From Deltaproteobacteria bacterium (GTDB lineage Bacteria > Myxococcota_A > UBA9160 > UBA6930), in the NCBI GenBank assembly GCA_016875395.1, contig VGRF01000002.1:124001-188000 (forward strand): DNA of 64,000 nt, written 5' to 3'. How positions within the stretch are numbered: the stretch's first letter is position 1; every line of letters begins with the position of its first letter. Shown in pieces: positions 1 through 10,390 of the stretch. The notes beneath the pieces are model-generated. The model was not told the origin of the DNA. It made no database searches and worked only from the letters and a program-made list of their open reading frames with translations. Made by a program: the position numbers and the translations under genes.

Positions 1-1232
1 AGCGCCTGCGAGAGCTTCGCGATCGAGGCGCCGTGCGTGCCGGGCTTTTTCGCGTGCGCCCAGCTCGACGAGGCGAGCGTCACGTTCGCTTCGACGCCGG
101 CGCCGAACGCGACGCGCGCGAGCTTCTTCGCGTCGTCGACCTTCAGCACGACGCCGGTGCGCGGCTTCGCGAAGAACTCCGGCGCGAGCGGCACGCCCTC
201 GGCGAGCGCGTTCTCCTCCGCGAGCTTCGGCAGCTCCGCCGCGATCGCGTCCGGAGCGACCTTGCGCAGCGCGCCGCGATAGCCGCGGCGATGGTCGAGC
301 GCCTCGACGCCGCTCTGCAGCGCCGCGACCGCGCGCTTCTGGAGCGCGAGGTCGATCGTGGTCTCGACGCGCAGCCCGCCGTTCAGCACGCGCTCGTTGC
401 CGATCTCGGCGACGAGCCGCCGGCGCACCTCTTCGGTCACGTAGGCGGCGACCTCGAAGTCCGTGGTCGACGGCGAGCGCAGCACGGGTTTTGCCGCGAG
501 CTGCGCAGCGTAAGTCGCGTCGTCGATGTGGCCGACATCGCGCATGCGTCCGAGCACGTACACGCGCCGCTCCTCTGCGCGCACGGGATTCAGGTAGGGC
601 GAGAATTTCCCCGGAGCCTTCGGCAGTCCCGCGATCAGCGCGGCCTCGCTGGCCGTCAGGTCCGCGAGCGACTTGTCGAAGTAAGTGCGCGCCGCTTCCG
701 CGACGCCGTAAGCGCCGCTGCCGAAGTAGATGTGGTTCAGGTAGCGCCAGAGGATCTCGTCCTTGCTGAAGCGCTCCTCGATTTGGCCCGCGAGCACGGC
801 CTCTTTCGCCTTGCGCGAGTAGGTGCGCTCGCTCGTGAGCAGCAGGTTCTTCGCGAGCTGCTGCGTGATCGTGCTCGCGCCCTGCGTCTCGTCGGTCGTG
901 AGATTCGTCCAGGCAGCGCGCAGCGTGGACACGAAGTCGACGCCGCCGTGCTCGTAGAACTTGTCGTCCTCGGCCGCGAGGAACGCGTTCACGACGAGCT
1001 TCGGAATCTCGTCCATCGGCGTGAGGGTGCGCCGCTCGCTGTAGAACTCGCCGATCAGCGCGCCGCTGCGGTCGTACACCCGGCTCGTGAGCGGCGGCTC
1101 GTAGCTGTCGAGCGCCGTCAGGTCGGGCAGGTCGCTCGTGACCCACATCCAGAGCAGGCCCGCGCCGGTCGCCGCGATCAGTACGAGCAGCCCGAACGCA
1201 ACGCCGATCCGAATGAGCGTCGCCCGTGACAC
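1..1232 (-). CDS. mrcA: Penicillin-binding protein 1A, N-terminal part (cut by window edge)
   Basis: Bifunctional peptidoglycan synthase; only the N-terminal part is in the window. A short cytoplasmic tail and one membrane anchor (about residues 8-28) are followed by a family-51 glycosyltransferase domain. Its motifs are clear: EDDKFYEHGGVD with the catalytic Glu, then GASTITQQLAKNL, RKAKEA and YLNHIYFGSGAYGV. The linker after the GT domain reaches a region like the PBP1A OB-like insertion; the transpeptidase SxxK lies outside the window. The chosen start is GTG at 1232, with a purine-rich stretch upstream; an in-frame GTG at 1250 is the alternative. The gene is transcribed divergently from the glutathione synthase gene. 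The family assignment is firm; the 1A subtype is inferred from GT-domain sequence. Confidence 0.9.
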   Translation of the reverse strand, partial: MSRATLIRIGVAFGLLVLIAATGAGLLWMWVTSDLPDLTALDSYEPPLTSRVYDRSGALIGEFYSERRTLTPMDEIPKLVVNAFLAAEDDKFYEHGGVDFVSTLRAAWTNLTTDETQGASTITQQLAKNLLLTSERTYSRKAKEAVLAGQIEERFSKDEILWRYLNHIYFGSGAYGVAEAARTYFDKSLADLTASEAALIAGLPKAPGKFSPYLNPVRAEERRVYVLGRMRDVGHIDDATYAAQLAAKPVLRSPSTTDFEVAAYVTEEVRRRLVAEIGNERVLNGGLRVETTIDLALQKRAVAALQSGVEALDHRRGYRGALRKVAPDAIAAELPKLAEENALAEGVPLAPEFFAKPRTGVVLKVDDAKKLARVAFGAGVEANVTLASSSWAHAKKPGTHGASIAKLSQA

Positions 1233-1336
1233 TTCCGCCCGCCCCCTCACCCTCGCGCAACCTAGCCTTTCGGCTTCGCGCTGATGTAATGACTCTCACT
1301 TCATCGGCGCTCGCATCCACGGAACGGAGACCTCGC

Positions 1337-2371
1337 GTGGCGAAGAAACGCAAAGCCCCGGCGCGCAACGAGCGCGCCCCGCGAGCGCCGAAGGCAGCCA
1401 GGCCGAGCGGGGGGGCGCGCGCCCTCTCGCTCGCGTTCGTGATGGACCCGATCCTCGGCCTCAACATCAAGGGCGACACCACCTTCGCGCTGATGCTCGA
1501 GGCGCAGCGCCGCGGGCACCGCATCTACACCGTCGACCCGAGCGACCTCGGCGTGCGCGACGCGCGCGTCACGGCGAAGGCGCAGCCCGTGGAGCTGCGC
1601 CGCGAGGTCGGGAACCACGCGACGCTCGGGCCGGCGCGGCTCGTGGGCCTCGACGAAGAGTTCGACGTGGTGTTCCAGCGCAAGGACCCGCCGGTCGACG
1701 TCGCGTACGTCACGGCCACGCAGATCCTCGCGTTGTGCCGGCGCGCGCTCGTGCTGAATCGCCCCGAAGGCATCCTCGCCGCGAACGAGAAGCTGTACGC
1801 GATGCACTTCGCCGAGGTGATGCCGACGACGCTGATCGCGCGCGAGATCCCGCAATTCGTCGACTTCATGGCCGAAATGGGCGGCCAGATGATCGTGAAG
1901 CCGCTCCACGGCAAAGGCGGCGAGGGCATCTTCCACGTCACCAACGGCGACCGGAACCTGTTCTCGATCCTCGAGCAGAGCACGAACTTCGGGACGCGCT
2001 GGGCGATCGCGCAGCAATACCTGCCCGCCGTGCGGCGCGGCGACAAGCGCATCCTGCTGCTCGACGGCGAGCCGCTCGGCGCGGTGCTGCGCGTGCCCGC
2101 CGAGAACGAGGCGCGCTCGAACCTTCACGTGGGCGGCAAGGCGACGCGCACGCAGCTCGACGCGGAAGACCTGCGCATCGTCGCGAAGCTGCGGCCGTGG
2201 CTGCAGCGCGATGGCCTCTTCTTCGTCGGCATCGACGTGATCGGCGGCAAGCTCACCGAGGTCAACGTCACGAGCCCGACGGGCATCCAGGAGATGAACG
2301 CGCTCGACGGCGCCTGCTACGAGACGCGCGTGATCGAGGCGGTGGAGAAGAAGGTGGCGGCGCGGGGGTGA
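1337..2371 (+). CDS. gshB: Glutathione synthase (ATP-grasp)
   Basis: Joins gamma-glutamylcysteine and glycine using ATP, the last step of glutathione synthesis in the cytosol. The core matches GshB: MDPILGLNIKGDTTFAL near the start, YAMHFAEVMPTTLI, then the ATP-grasp glycine loop IVKPLHGKGGEGIF, and a metal-binding C-terminal segment ending ID-x-IGGKLTEVNVTSPTG. The length of about 344 residues is slightly longer than usual because of a basic, Ala/Pro-rich N-terminal extension of about 30 residues. I chose GTG 1337 because GGAG lies seven bases upstream; an ATG at 1287 would add 17 more residues with no visible ribosome site. No gshA is nearby. Confidence 0.92.
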   Translation: MAKKRKAPARNERAPRAPKAARPSGGARALSLAFVMDPILGLNIKGDTTFALMLEAQRRGHRIYTVDPSDLGVRDARVTAKAQPVELRREVGNHATLGPARLVGLDEEFDVVFQRKDPPVDVAYVTATQILALCRRALVLNRPEGILAANEKLYAMHFAEVMPTTLIAREIPQFVDFMAEMGGQMIVKPLHGKGGEGIFHVTNGDRNLFSILEQSTNFGTRWAIAQQYLPAVRRGDKRILLLDGEPLGAVLRVPAENEARSNLHVGGKATRTQLDAEDLRIVAKLRPWLQRDGLFFVGIDVIGGKLTEVNVTSPTGIQEMNALDGACYETRVIEAVEKKVAARG

Positions 2372-2489
2372 GCCGCTGCGTCGGCCCGTTCGCGGGAGGC
2401 GCGTCAGACACCCCCGTATCGCTCTAGTCGGGGAATCACTTCCGACGGATCCTGCTAGCAACTCCGTCGGCAAGCCCGCGAAAGTCCTA

Positions 2490-2518
2490 TTGACACGTTT
2501 TCCGTCGGCGGGAATCAT
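2490..2518 (+). promoter_or_regulatory. Candidate sigma-70 promoter for the small basic protein
   Basis: TTGACA at 2490-2495 is a perfect -35 hexamer in otherwise G+C-rich DNA. A 17-base spacer leads to AATCAT at 2513-2518, a weak -10. It lies about 110 bases before the ATG at 2627. The -35 is seen directly; the -10 is a guess. Confidence 0.45.
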
Positions 2519-2626
2519 GCTCGCCGTCGGACGCGACCCCATCCCCGGTCGCGGGCGGCTTCCTCCAAGCGCGCGGTGTCCCCGTGAACGCCGGGCGTGT
2601 TCGTCACGAACCACGAAGGAGGCCTC

Positions 2627-2911
2627 ATGGCCGCAGGAAAAGTCGCGAAAGCTGGCATCAAGCGTGAGAAGGATTGGCTCTATTTCCTCGATCGCCGAGG
2701 GAACGTGAGCCGCGTGCGCCGCGCCGAGGGCGGTGGCAAGGCCAAGAAGGGCACGCAGCAGGTGGTCGCGAAGACCGGCGTGCAGAAGGAAGAGGGTTAC
2801 CTCTACTTCATCGACAAGGACGGCGACGTGTCGCGCGCGAAGATGGTTCGCCGCGGCAAGGGCACCCGCCGCAAGGCCGCGAAGAAGTCGACGGCGCGAC
2901 GCAGGCGCTAG
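2627..2911 (+). CDS. Small basic protein with two tandem WLYF-D-x-G-VSR modules, unknown function
   Basis: A 94-residue protein of no family I can name. Two copies of one module are visible. Residues 6-32 contain VAKAGIKREKDWLYFLD, and residues 47-73 contain VAKTGVQKEEGYLYFID. Each continues with x-x-G-[ND]-VSR and basic residues, which suggests a repeated short beta-hairpin. The tail from about residue 74 is almost all Lys/Arg/Ala/Ser/Thr, like histone-H1-type or nucleic-acid-binding tails. The start is well supported by AAGGAGG nine bases before ATG 2627. It stands alone with its own candidate promoter and a terminator, which suggests a strongly expressed monocistronic gene. Nucleic-acid binding is inferred from charge only. 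Confidence 0.8.
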   Translation: MAAGKVAKAGIKREKDWLYFLDRRGNVSRVRRAEGGGKAKKGTQQVVAKTGVQKEEGYLYFIDKDGDVSRAKMVRRGKGTRRKAAKKSTARRRR

Positions 2912-2926
2912 CGCTCTCGCAACCGA

Positions 2927-2968
2927 GGGGGCCGGTGCGGTGACGCGCGTCGGCCCCTTCTCCTTTTC
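2927..2968 (+). terminator. Rho-independent-type terminator after the small basic gene
   Basis: GGGGCCG at 2927-2933 pairs with CGGCCCC at 2951-2957, followed by TTCTCCTTTT. The loop is long (17 bases) and the T tract is broken by C, so termination strength is uncertain. Confidence 0.5.
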
Positions 2969-3021
2969 GGCTGCGGTGCTCGCGAATCCCGCCCACACCT
3001 CCTAGGGTCGCGCCGCGCGTC

Positions 3022-4511
<1,490 letters not shown>

Positions 4512-4515
<4 letters not shown>

Positions 4516-5585
4516 GCGATCAGCTCGGCAACGAGCTTTGCGATGCGCTCGCCCGCTTTGCCGTCGCCGAACGGATTCTGCCAGTGCCCGCGGCGGCCGA
4601 GCAGCGCCCTCGTGGCGTCGAGGATCGCATCCGCGCTCACGCCTGCGATGCGCGCGGCGCCGACGTGCACGGCCTCGGGACGCTCGGTCGTCTCGCGCAG
4701 AATCACGCACGGCACGCCCAGCACGCAGGCTTCTTCCTGGACGCCGCCCGAATCGGTCAGCACGAGCGCCGCGCTGCGATGCAGCTGCATGAACTCCACG
4801 TAGCCAGCCGGCGGAATCGCGCGCACGCGCTTGCCGAGCGCGACTCCCACCTCCGCGAGCCGCTGCTGCGTGCGCGGGTGCAGCGGCGCGACGACGGGCA
4901 TGCCCGCATGCTCGGCCGCGAGCTCGAGTCCGCGGAAGACATCGCGCAGCGCTGCGTCGTCCTCGACCGTCTCGCGCCGATGCACGGTCGCGAGCAGGAA
5001 TTCGCCAGGCGCGACGACGAAGCTCGACAAGTCTGGCGCAGGCAGGCGCGCGAGCTGTCGGTGGAGCTCGTCCACGACGGTGTTTCCGGTGACCGCGATC
5101 TGCCCCGGGACGTGCTCGCCCAGCAAGTTCGAGCGCGAGAGCTCGGTCGGCGCACACAGCAGTTGCGCGAACGCATCGCACTCGCGGCGATTGTGCTCCT
5201 CCGCCATGCGCAGGTCGCCGCAGCGCAGGCCCGCCTCGACGTGCACGACCGGGATGCCCGCGTCGAGGCCGCCGAAGGCGGCGCCGAGCGTCGAGTTCGT
5301 GTCGCCCTGCACGACGATCGCGCGGGCGCGCTTCGCTTCGAGCACTTCGCGCACCGCGGCGCGCGTGCGTGTGAGCTGCTCTTCGCGCGCGCCACCGCGC
5401 ACGTCGAGCCGCACGTCGGGCTTCTCCAGCTCGAGCTGCGCGAAGAACAGGCCGTCGAGCGCCCAGTCGTAGTGCTGGCCCGTGTGCAGCACGAACGAGT
5501 CGAAGCCGAGCGTGCGGCACGCGCGGATCACCGGGGCCATCTTCACGACTTCGGGCCGAACCCCGATCACGAGCGCGACGCTCAT
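4512..5585 (-). CDS. wecB: UDP-N-acetylglucosamine 2-epimerase (non-hydrolysing)
   Basis: Interconverts UDP-GlcNAc and UDP-ManNAc for surface polysaccharide. The 357-residue protein has the expected marks: RPEVVKMAPVI near the N-terminus, HTGQHYD, the VQGDTNSTLGAAF nucleotide segment, HVEAGLRC, HRRET, and LTDSGGVQEEA followed by the RETTERPEAV signature. The N-terminal GTRPE is VRPE here. The ATG at 5585 overlaps the upstream glycosyltransferase stop by four bases, so the two are translationally coupled. It is the last gene of a three-gene minus-strand run with the flavoprotein and GT2. Confidence 0.93.
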
Positions 5586-6349
5586 GCGGCGCTCCGGCCG
5601 AACGACTGCTCCAGCCGGCGCCGCAGCGCGAAGCGCAGCGTACGGATGGCGGTCGGGATCGCACGCATCTTGCTCGCGCCGACCCGGCTCGCGTAGTCGA
5701 GCTGGATCGGGATCTCGGTCGCGCGCACGCCGAGCGGGCGCAGGCGCAGGAGAATGTCCGAGACCGCCGCGAAACCGCCTTCGGCGATGAAGCCGTCGCC
5801 GTATGCGTCGAAGGCGCGCCGCAACAAGCCCATGCGGTACGCGCGGTAGCAACACGTGTATTCGCGCACGCCGGGGATCGGCAGCACCGTGCGCAGGATC
5901 GTGCCCGCGACGTCGGAGAGCGCGGCGCGATAGGCCGGCACGCCCGCGACCGTCGCGCCAGGCTGGTAGCGCGACGCGATCGCGAGCTCGTAGCCGCGAT
6001 CGAGGGCCGCCAGCAGCTGCGGGATTTGCTCGGGCGGATGCGTGTTGTCCGCGTCGAACGTGATCACGACGTCGTCCGCCGCCGCGTGTTCGCGCATCCA
6101 CGTGAAGCCCGTGCGCAGCGCTGCACCGAGCCCCGCGTTCTTTGCGTGGCTCACGACCTCGAGCGCGAGCGCGCCGTCGAGGTCGCGCTCGGCGCGGCGC
6201 GCCTCGGCGACCGTCGCGTCCGCGCTGCCGTCGTCCACGAGCAGCACCGACCACGGCGCTCCGTGGCGCTTCAGCGTGTCGGTGACGCGCAGCAAGAGGC
6301 GATGGATGTCGCGCTCCTCGTTGTAGGCGCACAGCATCACGCGAATCAT
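5582..6349 (-). CDS. Family 2 glycosyltransferase (dolichol-phosphate mannosyltransferase-like)
   Basis: A 255-residue GT-A glycosyltransferase, probably acting on a polyprenyl-linked acceptor. The N-terminus MIRVMLCAYNEERDI, the VLLVDDGSADAT nucleotide-binding segment, NAGLGAALRTGF and FDADNTHPPEQI (DxD-type) are standard for GT2. ASRYQPGA and YTCCYRAYR follow. A C-terminal ASRVGASKMR resembles the product-side motif of DPM1-like enzymes. There are no obvious C-terminal membrane helices, so it may be peripheral. The start overlaps the end of the flavoprotein gene by four bases. Donor and acceptor sugars cannot be read from sequence. Confidence 0.9.
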   Translation of the reverse strand: MIRVMLCAYNEERDIHRLLLRVTDTLKRHGAPWSVLLVDDGSADATVAEARRAERDLDGALALEVVSHAKNAGLGAALRTGFTWMREHAAADDVVITFDADNTHPPEQIPQLLAALDRGYELAIASRYQPGATVAGVPAYRAALSDVAGTILRTVLPIPGVREYTCCYRAYRMGLLRRAFDAYGDGFIAEGGFAAVSDILLRLRPLGVRATEIPIQLDYASRVGASKMRAIPTAIRTLRFALRRRLEQSFGRSAA

Positions 6350-7677
6350 CGACGCTCTCCGGCGAGATCGGCGGCGATCTCAGCCACCGCTTCGTCCACC
6401 ATCTCGCAGCACGCGTTCCACGAGTTGACGCGCGGATAGAGCTGCGACGTGCTCGTCAGGTAGAGACGGCCGGGCACGGCCACGTGCGGAGGCTTCTTCT
6501 TGGCGTAGCCGGTCGTCCACATCGGCTCGACGAAGGGCGCGCGGAACAGGTAGCGACCGACGATCGCGCCGCGCGCTTCCGGGTGAATCCGGCACAGGTC
6601 GGCTTCGTAGCGCGCGAGCAGCTCCGAATCGGGCAAGCCGTAGAGCTCGCTCGTGCGGTGCGTGTAGTTCACCGTGTAGTGGACGTGGAGCCCGCGCGTG
6701 CGCTCGAGCGGCACGACGCGCGACATCGCGATCAGGCCTTGTGAGGTCGCGCCGCAGTCGACCCAGGGCGCCCAGTAGTACGGAGTGAGCGCGCGATCCG
6801 TGATGAACACGCCGCTCACCACGCCTTGGTAGTCGAGCGCGAGGTCTGCGATCGCCGGCGGCAAGGCGCAGTCTTTCGCGAGGCGCTGAAACATCGGAAG
6901 GGGGAGAGTGGAGACCACGGCGTCGTGCTGCGCGCTCCGGCCGTCCCCGAACGCGACTCGCACGCTGCGCCCCTCGATGGCGAGCGCTGCGACCGGGCTC
7001 TTCGTGTGCAGCGGCGCGCCGCGAGCGACGAGGTCCTGCGCGAACGCGTCGATCAGCGAGCGATAGCCGCCGAGCAGGCAGCCCTTCTCCTCGCGCGAGA
7101 CGTTCTTCTCGCGATGCATGCGCGTCGTGAGCCAGAGCGCAGGGAGCGCGGGGTAGTGGTCACCGATCTTTGCCGCGAGCAGCGGCTTCCAGATCAGCTC
7201 GAACGCGCGCGGCCCGGCGATCTTGCGCACGAAGTCGGCGGCAGTCACGCCGTCGAGCCCCTCGCGCGTGCCGGCGAGCCGCGCGTACACGGCGATCAGA
7301 CCGAGGCGAACGCGGTCGATCCAGCCCAACGGCGCAAAGCGAAGCAGGTCGAGGGGGGTGTTCAGCGGGTAGGTCGTCTCGCGAACGGGGAAGCCCATGC
7401 CCGTCGAGCTCCAGCGCAGCTCGTAGGCGAGCCCGAGCTCCTGCACGTGGGCGAGCAGGGCCGCGTCGATCGGCAGCATGCAGTGATAGAACTTCTCGAG
7501 CTCGAGCCCGTCGTGGCTGAAGGTGCCGCCGAGACCGCCGAGCCGTTCCTCGGCCTCATACAGCGTGACGGCATGGCCGCGCTGCTGAAGACGCCGCGCG
7601 GTCGCCAGCCCGGAGATCCCGCCGCCCAGAATCGCTACGTCCAAGACCGACCTCGTGTGCGGAGGCACCTGCCGCAT
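6346..7677 (-). CDS. FAD-dependent NAD(P)-binding oxidoreductase, amine-oxidase/protoporphyrinogen-oxidase-like
   Basis: A flavoprotein of about 444 residues. The dinucleotide-binding fold is plain: VAILGGGISGLATARRLQQ followed by the ERLGGLGGTF FAD-pyrophosphate motif. A C-terminal FAD segment (RLYLTSTSQLYPRVNSWN) closes the domain. This family is often found in cell-surface polysaccharide clusters, where its substrate is usually unproven. I placed the start at ATG 7677 because earlier in-frame codons would overlap the divergent deacetylase; a TTG/GTG a few codons further in is also possible. It heads the minus-strand operon with GT2 and wecB. A role in sugar or lipid-carrier modification is inferred from the neighbours. 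Confidence 0.8.
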   Translation of the reverse strand: MRQVPPHTRSVLDVAILGGGISGLATARRLQQRGHAVTLYEAEERLGGLGGTFSHDGLELEKFYHCMLPIDAALLAHVQELGLAYELRWSSTGMGFPVRETTYPLNTPLDLLRFAPLGWIDRVRLGLIAVYARLAGTREGLDGVTAADFVRKIAGPRAFELIWKPLLAAKIGDHYPALPALWLTTRMHREKNVSREEKGCLLGGYRSLIDAFAQDLVARGAPLHTKSPVAALAIEGRSVRVAFGDGRSAQHDAVVSTLPLPMFQRLAKDCALPPAIADLALDYQGVVSGVFITDRALTPYYWAPWVDCGATSQGLIAMSRVVPLERTRGLHVHYTVNYTHRTSELYGLPDSELLARYEADLCRIHPEARGAIVGRYLFRAPFVEPMWTTGYAKKKPPHVAVPGRLYLTSTSQLYPRVNSWNACCEMVDEAVAEIAADLAGERR

Positions 7678-7732
7678 GTGATTCGCGTCACCCGAACTGA
7701 GTGGTTCGGGACTCACGGAGGTGACGCCGAAG

Positions 7733-8635
7733 TTGAAGCGCATTCCCGCGACGCTGAGTGTCGATGTCGACCCCGTAGATGCTCACCTCGCGGGCTACGG
7801 AGTCATCGGCCAGCCGCCCGACTCAGCCTGCTACGAGCGCGCGGTCCCGCGGCTGCTCGAGGCCTTCGCTGCACACGGGGTGCGCGCGACCTTCTTCTGG
7901 GTTGCGCGCGATGCCGAGCGCAGCGCCGCAGCGCTGCGAGCCGTCGTCGCAGCGGGCCACGAGGTCGCGAGCCACTCGCTGACCCACGCCGAAGCCTGGC
8001 GCAACGCTGGCTCCGCCGAGGTTGCGCACGAGTTGCGCGAGTCGAAGCAGCGCCTCGAACAATGCGCCGGGGCCTCTGTGGTGGGGTTTCGCTCGCCGGG
8101 ATGGCACGGTCCGCGCGGTCTCCACGAGGAGCTCGCGCGAGCCGGCTATCGCTACGACGCCTCCTCGTTCCCGTCGCCGCTGCTCGGCGCGATGAGCGCC
8201 CTGTTGTTCTTGGGCAGCCGAGGGCGGCGCCGCGTTCCGCTCGGGGCGGGGCAATGGTTCGCGCCGAGAGCGCCTTCGCAGCTCGCGCGCGGCCTCACGG
8301 AGTTCCCGGTGAGCGTGACGCGCCGACTGCGTTTCCCCGTCTACCACACGCTGCGCTACTCGGTTTCGAGCGCGCGCTTCGAGCGCCTCCTCGAGGCGCT
8401 CGCTCGCGAGGGCCACGAGTTGTCGTATCCGCTGCACGCCGTGGATGCGCTGGGCCTCCGGGAGGATGGCATCGAGCAGCGGCTCGCCCGTCACCCGGGG
8501 ATGTCCATGGCGCTCGAGGAAAAGCTGAGTCTTCTCTACTCTACGCTGCGCGCGATCGCGGAGAGATTCTCGCCCGCCCCGTACTGCCAGCGCCTCGCAA
8601 CGCTCGGGCACGTGGGGGAGCCAGCGAGCGCATGA
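7733..8635 (+). CDS. Polysaccharide deacetylase (NodB homology)
   Basis: Removes N-acetyl groups from a sugar polymer or lipid-linked sugar. NodB motif 1 is present as TLSVDVDPVD, with the second Asp as metal ligand. Motif 2 is ASHSLTHAE, followed by a GFRSPGWHGP segment equivalent to the arginine/aspartate motif 3. It is about 300 residues long. I prefer TTG 7733, because a full GGAGGTGA lies eight bases upstream; GTG 7721 sits directly on that ribosome site. The stop overlaps the next gene's ATG (8632) by four bases, so it forms an operon with the GT-C transferase. It is divergent from the flavoprotein operon. Cytosolic or exported location is unclear; no signal peptide is seen. Confidence 0.85.
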   Translation: MKRIPATLSVDVDPVDAHLAGYGVIGQPPDSACYERAVPRLLEAFAAHGVRATFFWVARDAERSAAALRAVVAAGHEVASHSLTHAEAWRNAGSAEVAHELRESKQRLEQCAGASVVGFRSPGWHGPRGLHEELARAGYRYDASSFPSPLLGAMSALLFLGSRGRRRVPLGAGQWFAPRAPSQLARGLTEFPVSVTRRLRFPVYHTLRYSVSSARFERLLEALAREGHELSYPLHAVDALGLREDGIEQRLARHPGMSMALEEKLSLLYSTLRAIAERFSPAPYCQRLATLGHVGEPASA

Positions 8636-10390
8636 GCGGCGGAGCGCGAGCCTTTCTCTCGGATCGCTTCGTCTGGGTGCTCGTCGCACTCTCACTGGTG
8701 CTGCTCTCACCGGGGTTCAGCGGAGGAATCCCGCGAGCGACCGCCGCCAACCGAGCGGAGGCGTGGGGCAACGACGACTTGGTGCCGATGGCGCGAAGTT
8801 CACAACGCGTTCATCCACGAGAAGCCCGACTGGAACACGGGCTACCCGCCGCTTCAGCACTACATCTTGGCGAGCGCTTACGCCCCGTACCTCGGCTGGA
8901 AGCTATTGCGCGGCGAGCTGAAGCCCGAAGCCAGCTTCCCATTCGGCCTCGCGCGTCCTACCGAGTCGATCACTCACCTCACGTGGATCGGGCGTGGAGT
9001 CGCTCTGGCATTCGCCTTGATGTGCGTGCTCGGCGTCTTCGCGATCGGGCGCGAGCTCTGGGGGCGTCGCGTTGGATTTGCCGGGGCGCTCGCATGGCTC
9101 GTGACGTTCCCGTTCTCGTACTACGCGACCACGGGAAACGTGGACGGCCCCATGCTCGCGTGGATCAGCTGGGCGCTCGTCTTTGCCGCCAAGGCGGTTC
9201 GCGACACGCTCTCGCCGAAGGTCGCGATCACGCTCGGCGCTCTCGTGGCATGCGTCGGCGCAACGAAGGACCAGGGAGCTGGCTGCTTCTTCCTCGTCGG
9301 GATGGCACTCGTGTTGCGGCATCTGCTGCGCGGCGACGCGCACCGCTGGTGGCGACTCGAGGGCCGCTGGGTGAGTCCGCTGCTCGCGGTCGCGAGTCTC
9401 GTCGCGACGTACAGCGTCGTGGGCGGCCTCATCTTCTCCCCACACCGCTTTTCGAAACATCTCGACACGATGTTGTCGGTCGGCGCTCGCGTCGGCGAGC
9501 AGATCTACCTGCGGTATCCGGTGACCGCGCACGGCGTCTGGCTGCAGACGGTCGACCTCGCGAACCACCTGTACGACGCCGTGGGCGGCGTGAACCTCGC
9601 GCTCGCCTTCGCGGGAGTCGTGATTGCGCTGCTTCGCGACCGCGCGGCGCTGGTACTGGCCGCGTCGAGCGCCGGCATGTTTCTGGTGTTGCTCGCGCCG
9701 CTGTACAGCAAGATCCAGTACGTCCTTCCCGTCGCGCTGCCGCTGTGCCCCTTCGTCGGGTTCGCGCTCGATCGCATCGCGAGCAAGACCCGATTCTCAC
9801 CCGTGGTGTGGACTGGCTTCGCCCTACTCATCGCGTGGAGATCGTTCGCGGTCATCGACCTCGCGCACGCGCGCATCAACGACTCGCGATACGAGGCGGC
9901 CGCCTGGTTCGAGAGCCAGGCGCGCGACGGCGACACGGTCGTGTTCTTCGGGGCAGACTCGAACAACACGCACATGCCGGCGCGGCTGCGCTCGGTCGGC
10001 GTGAACTACCGCGCGGAAGGGCGTGAGGTCCTCGCGCGCGTGAACCCGGAGTTCGTGCTCGTTCAGCCCGACGGCGCCGACGAGAACCGCAGGCGCATCG
10101 AATGGCGCGTCGGACCGCACTCGATTCGATCCACCTACGTCGACGACGCGCTCTGGGCGGATCTCACCGGCGGGCGGACCGTATACGTGCTGGTCGCTCA
10201 ATTTCAAACGCCGAGGCGATTCCCCTGGGCAGACCGCCCGAACCTCGCCTACCCGATGGTCAATCCGCCGGTCCTGATCTTCGCGCGCGCGGATCGCGCA
10301 GAAGGCATGCCGCCTCTCGAGCCTTGGACGACGGCGCCGCAGAACCCGCCGCTGCGCCGCGCCAACGAGCCGCCGATCCACGAGCGCTAA
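8632..10390 (+). pseudogene. GT-C membrane glycosyltransferase (PMT/ArnT-like), frameshifted near 8790-8800
   Basis: A multispanning integral-membrane glycosyltransferase split over two frames. The first part starts at ATG 8632 with a hydrophobic helix (FVWVLVALSLVLLSPGF) and reads through AEAWGNDDLVPMA. The second part continues from EVHNAFIHEKPDWNTGYPP in another frame and runs intact to 10390 (roughly ten membrane segments, then a soluble C-terminal domain). The join is at ATGGCGCGAAG near 8788-8798. Restoring two bases (GCGCGCGAAG) would make one frame, so a two-base loss in a GC run is likely, either real or an assembly error. A translation from 8867 alone would lack the first helix and catalytic loop. 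It overlaps the deacetylase stop, and its own stop overlaps the galE end. Confidence 0.75.

Noticed and set aside
6826-10026. A 1066-codon open frame on the + strand
   Set aside because: It runs antisense to the flavoprotein gene and out of frame with the deacetylase and GT-C genes. It is Arg/Ala-rich without domains; only 8632-8800 of it is real (the 5' part of the GT-C gene).
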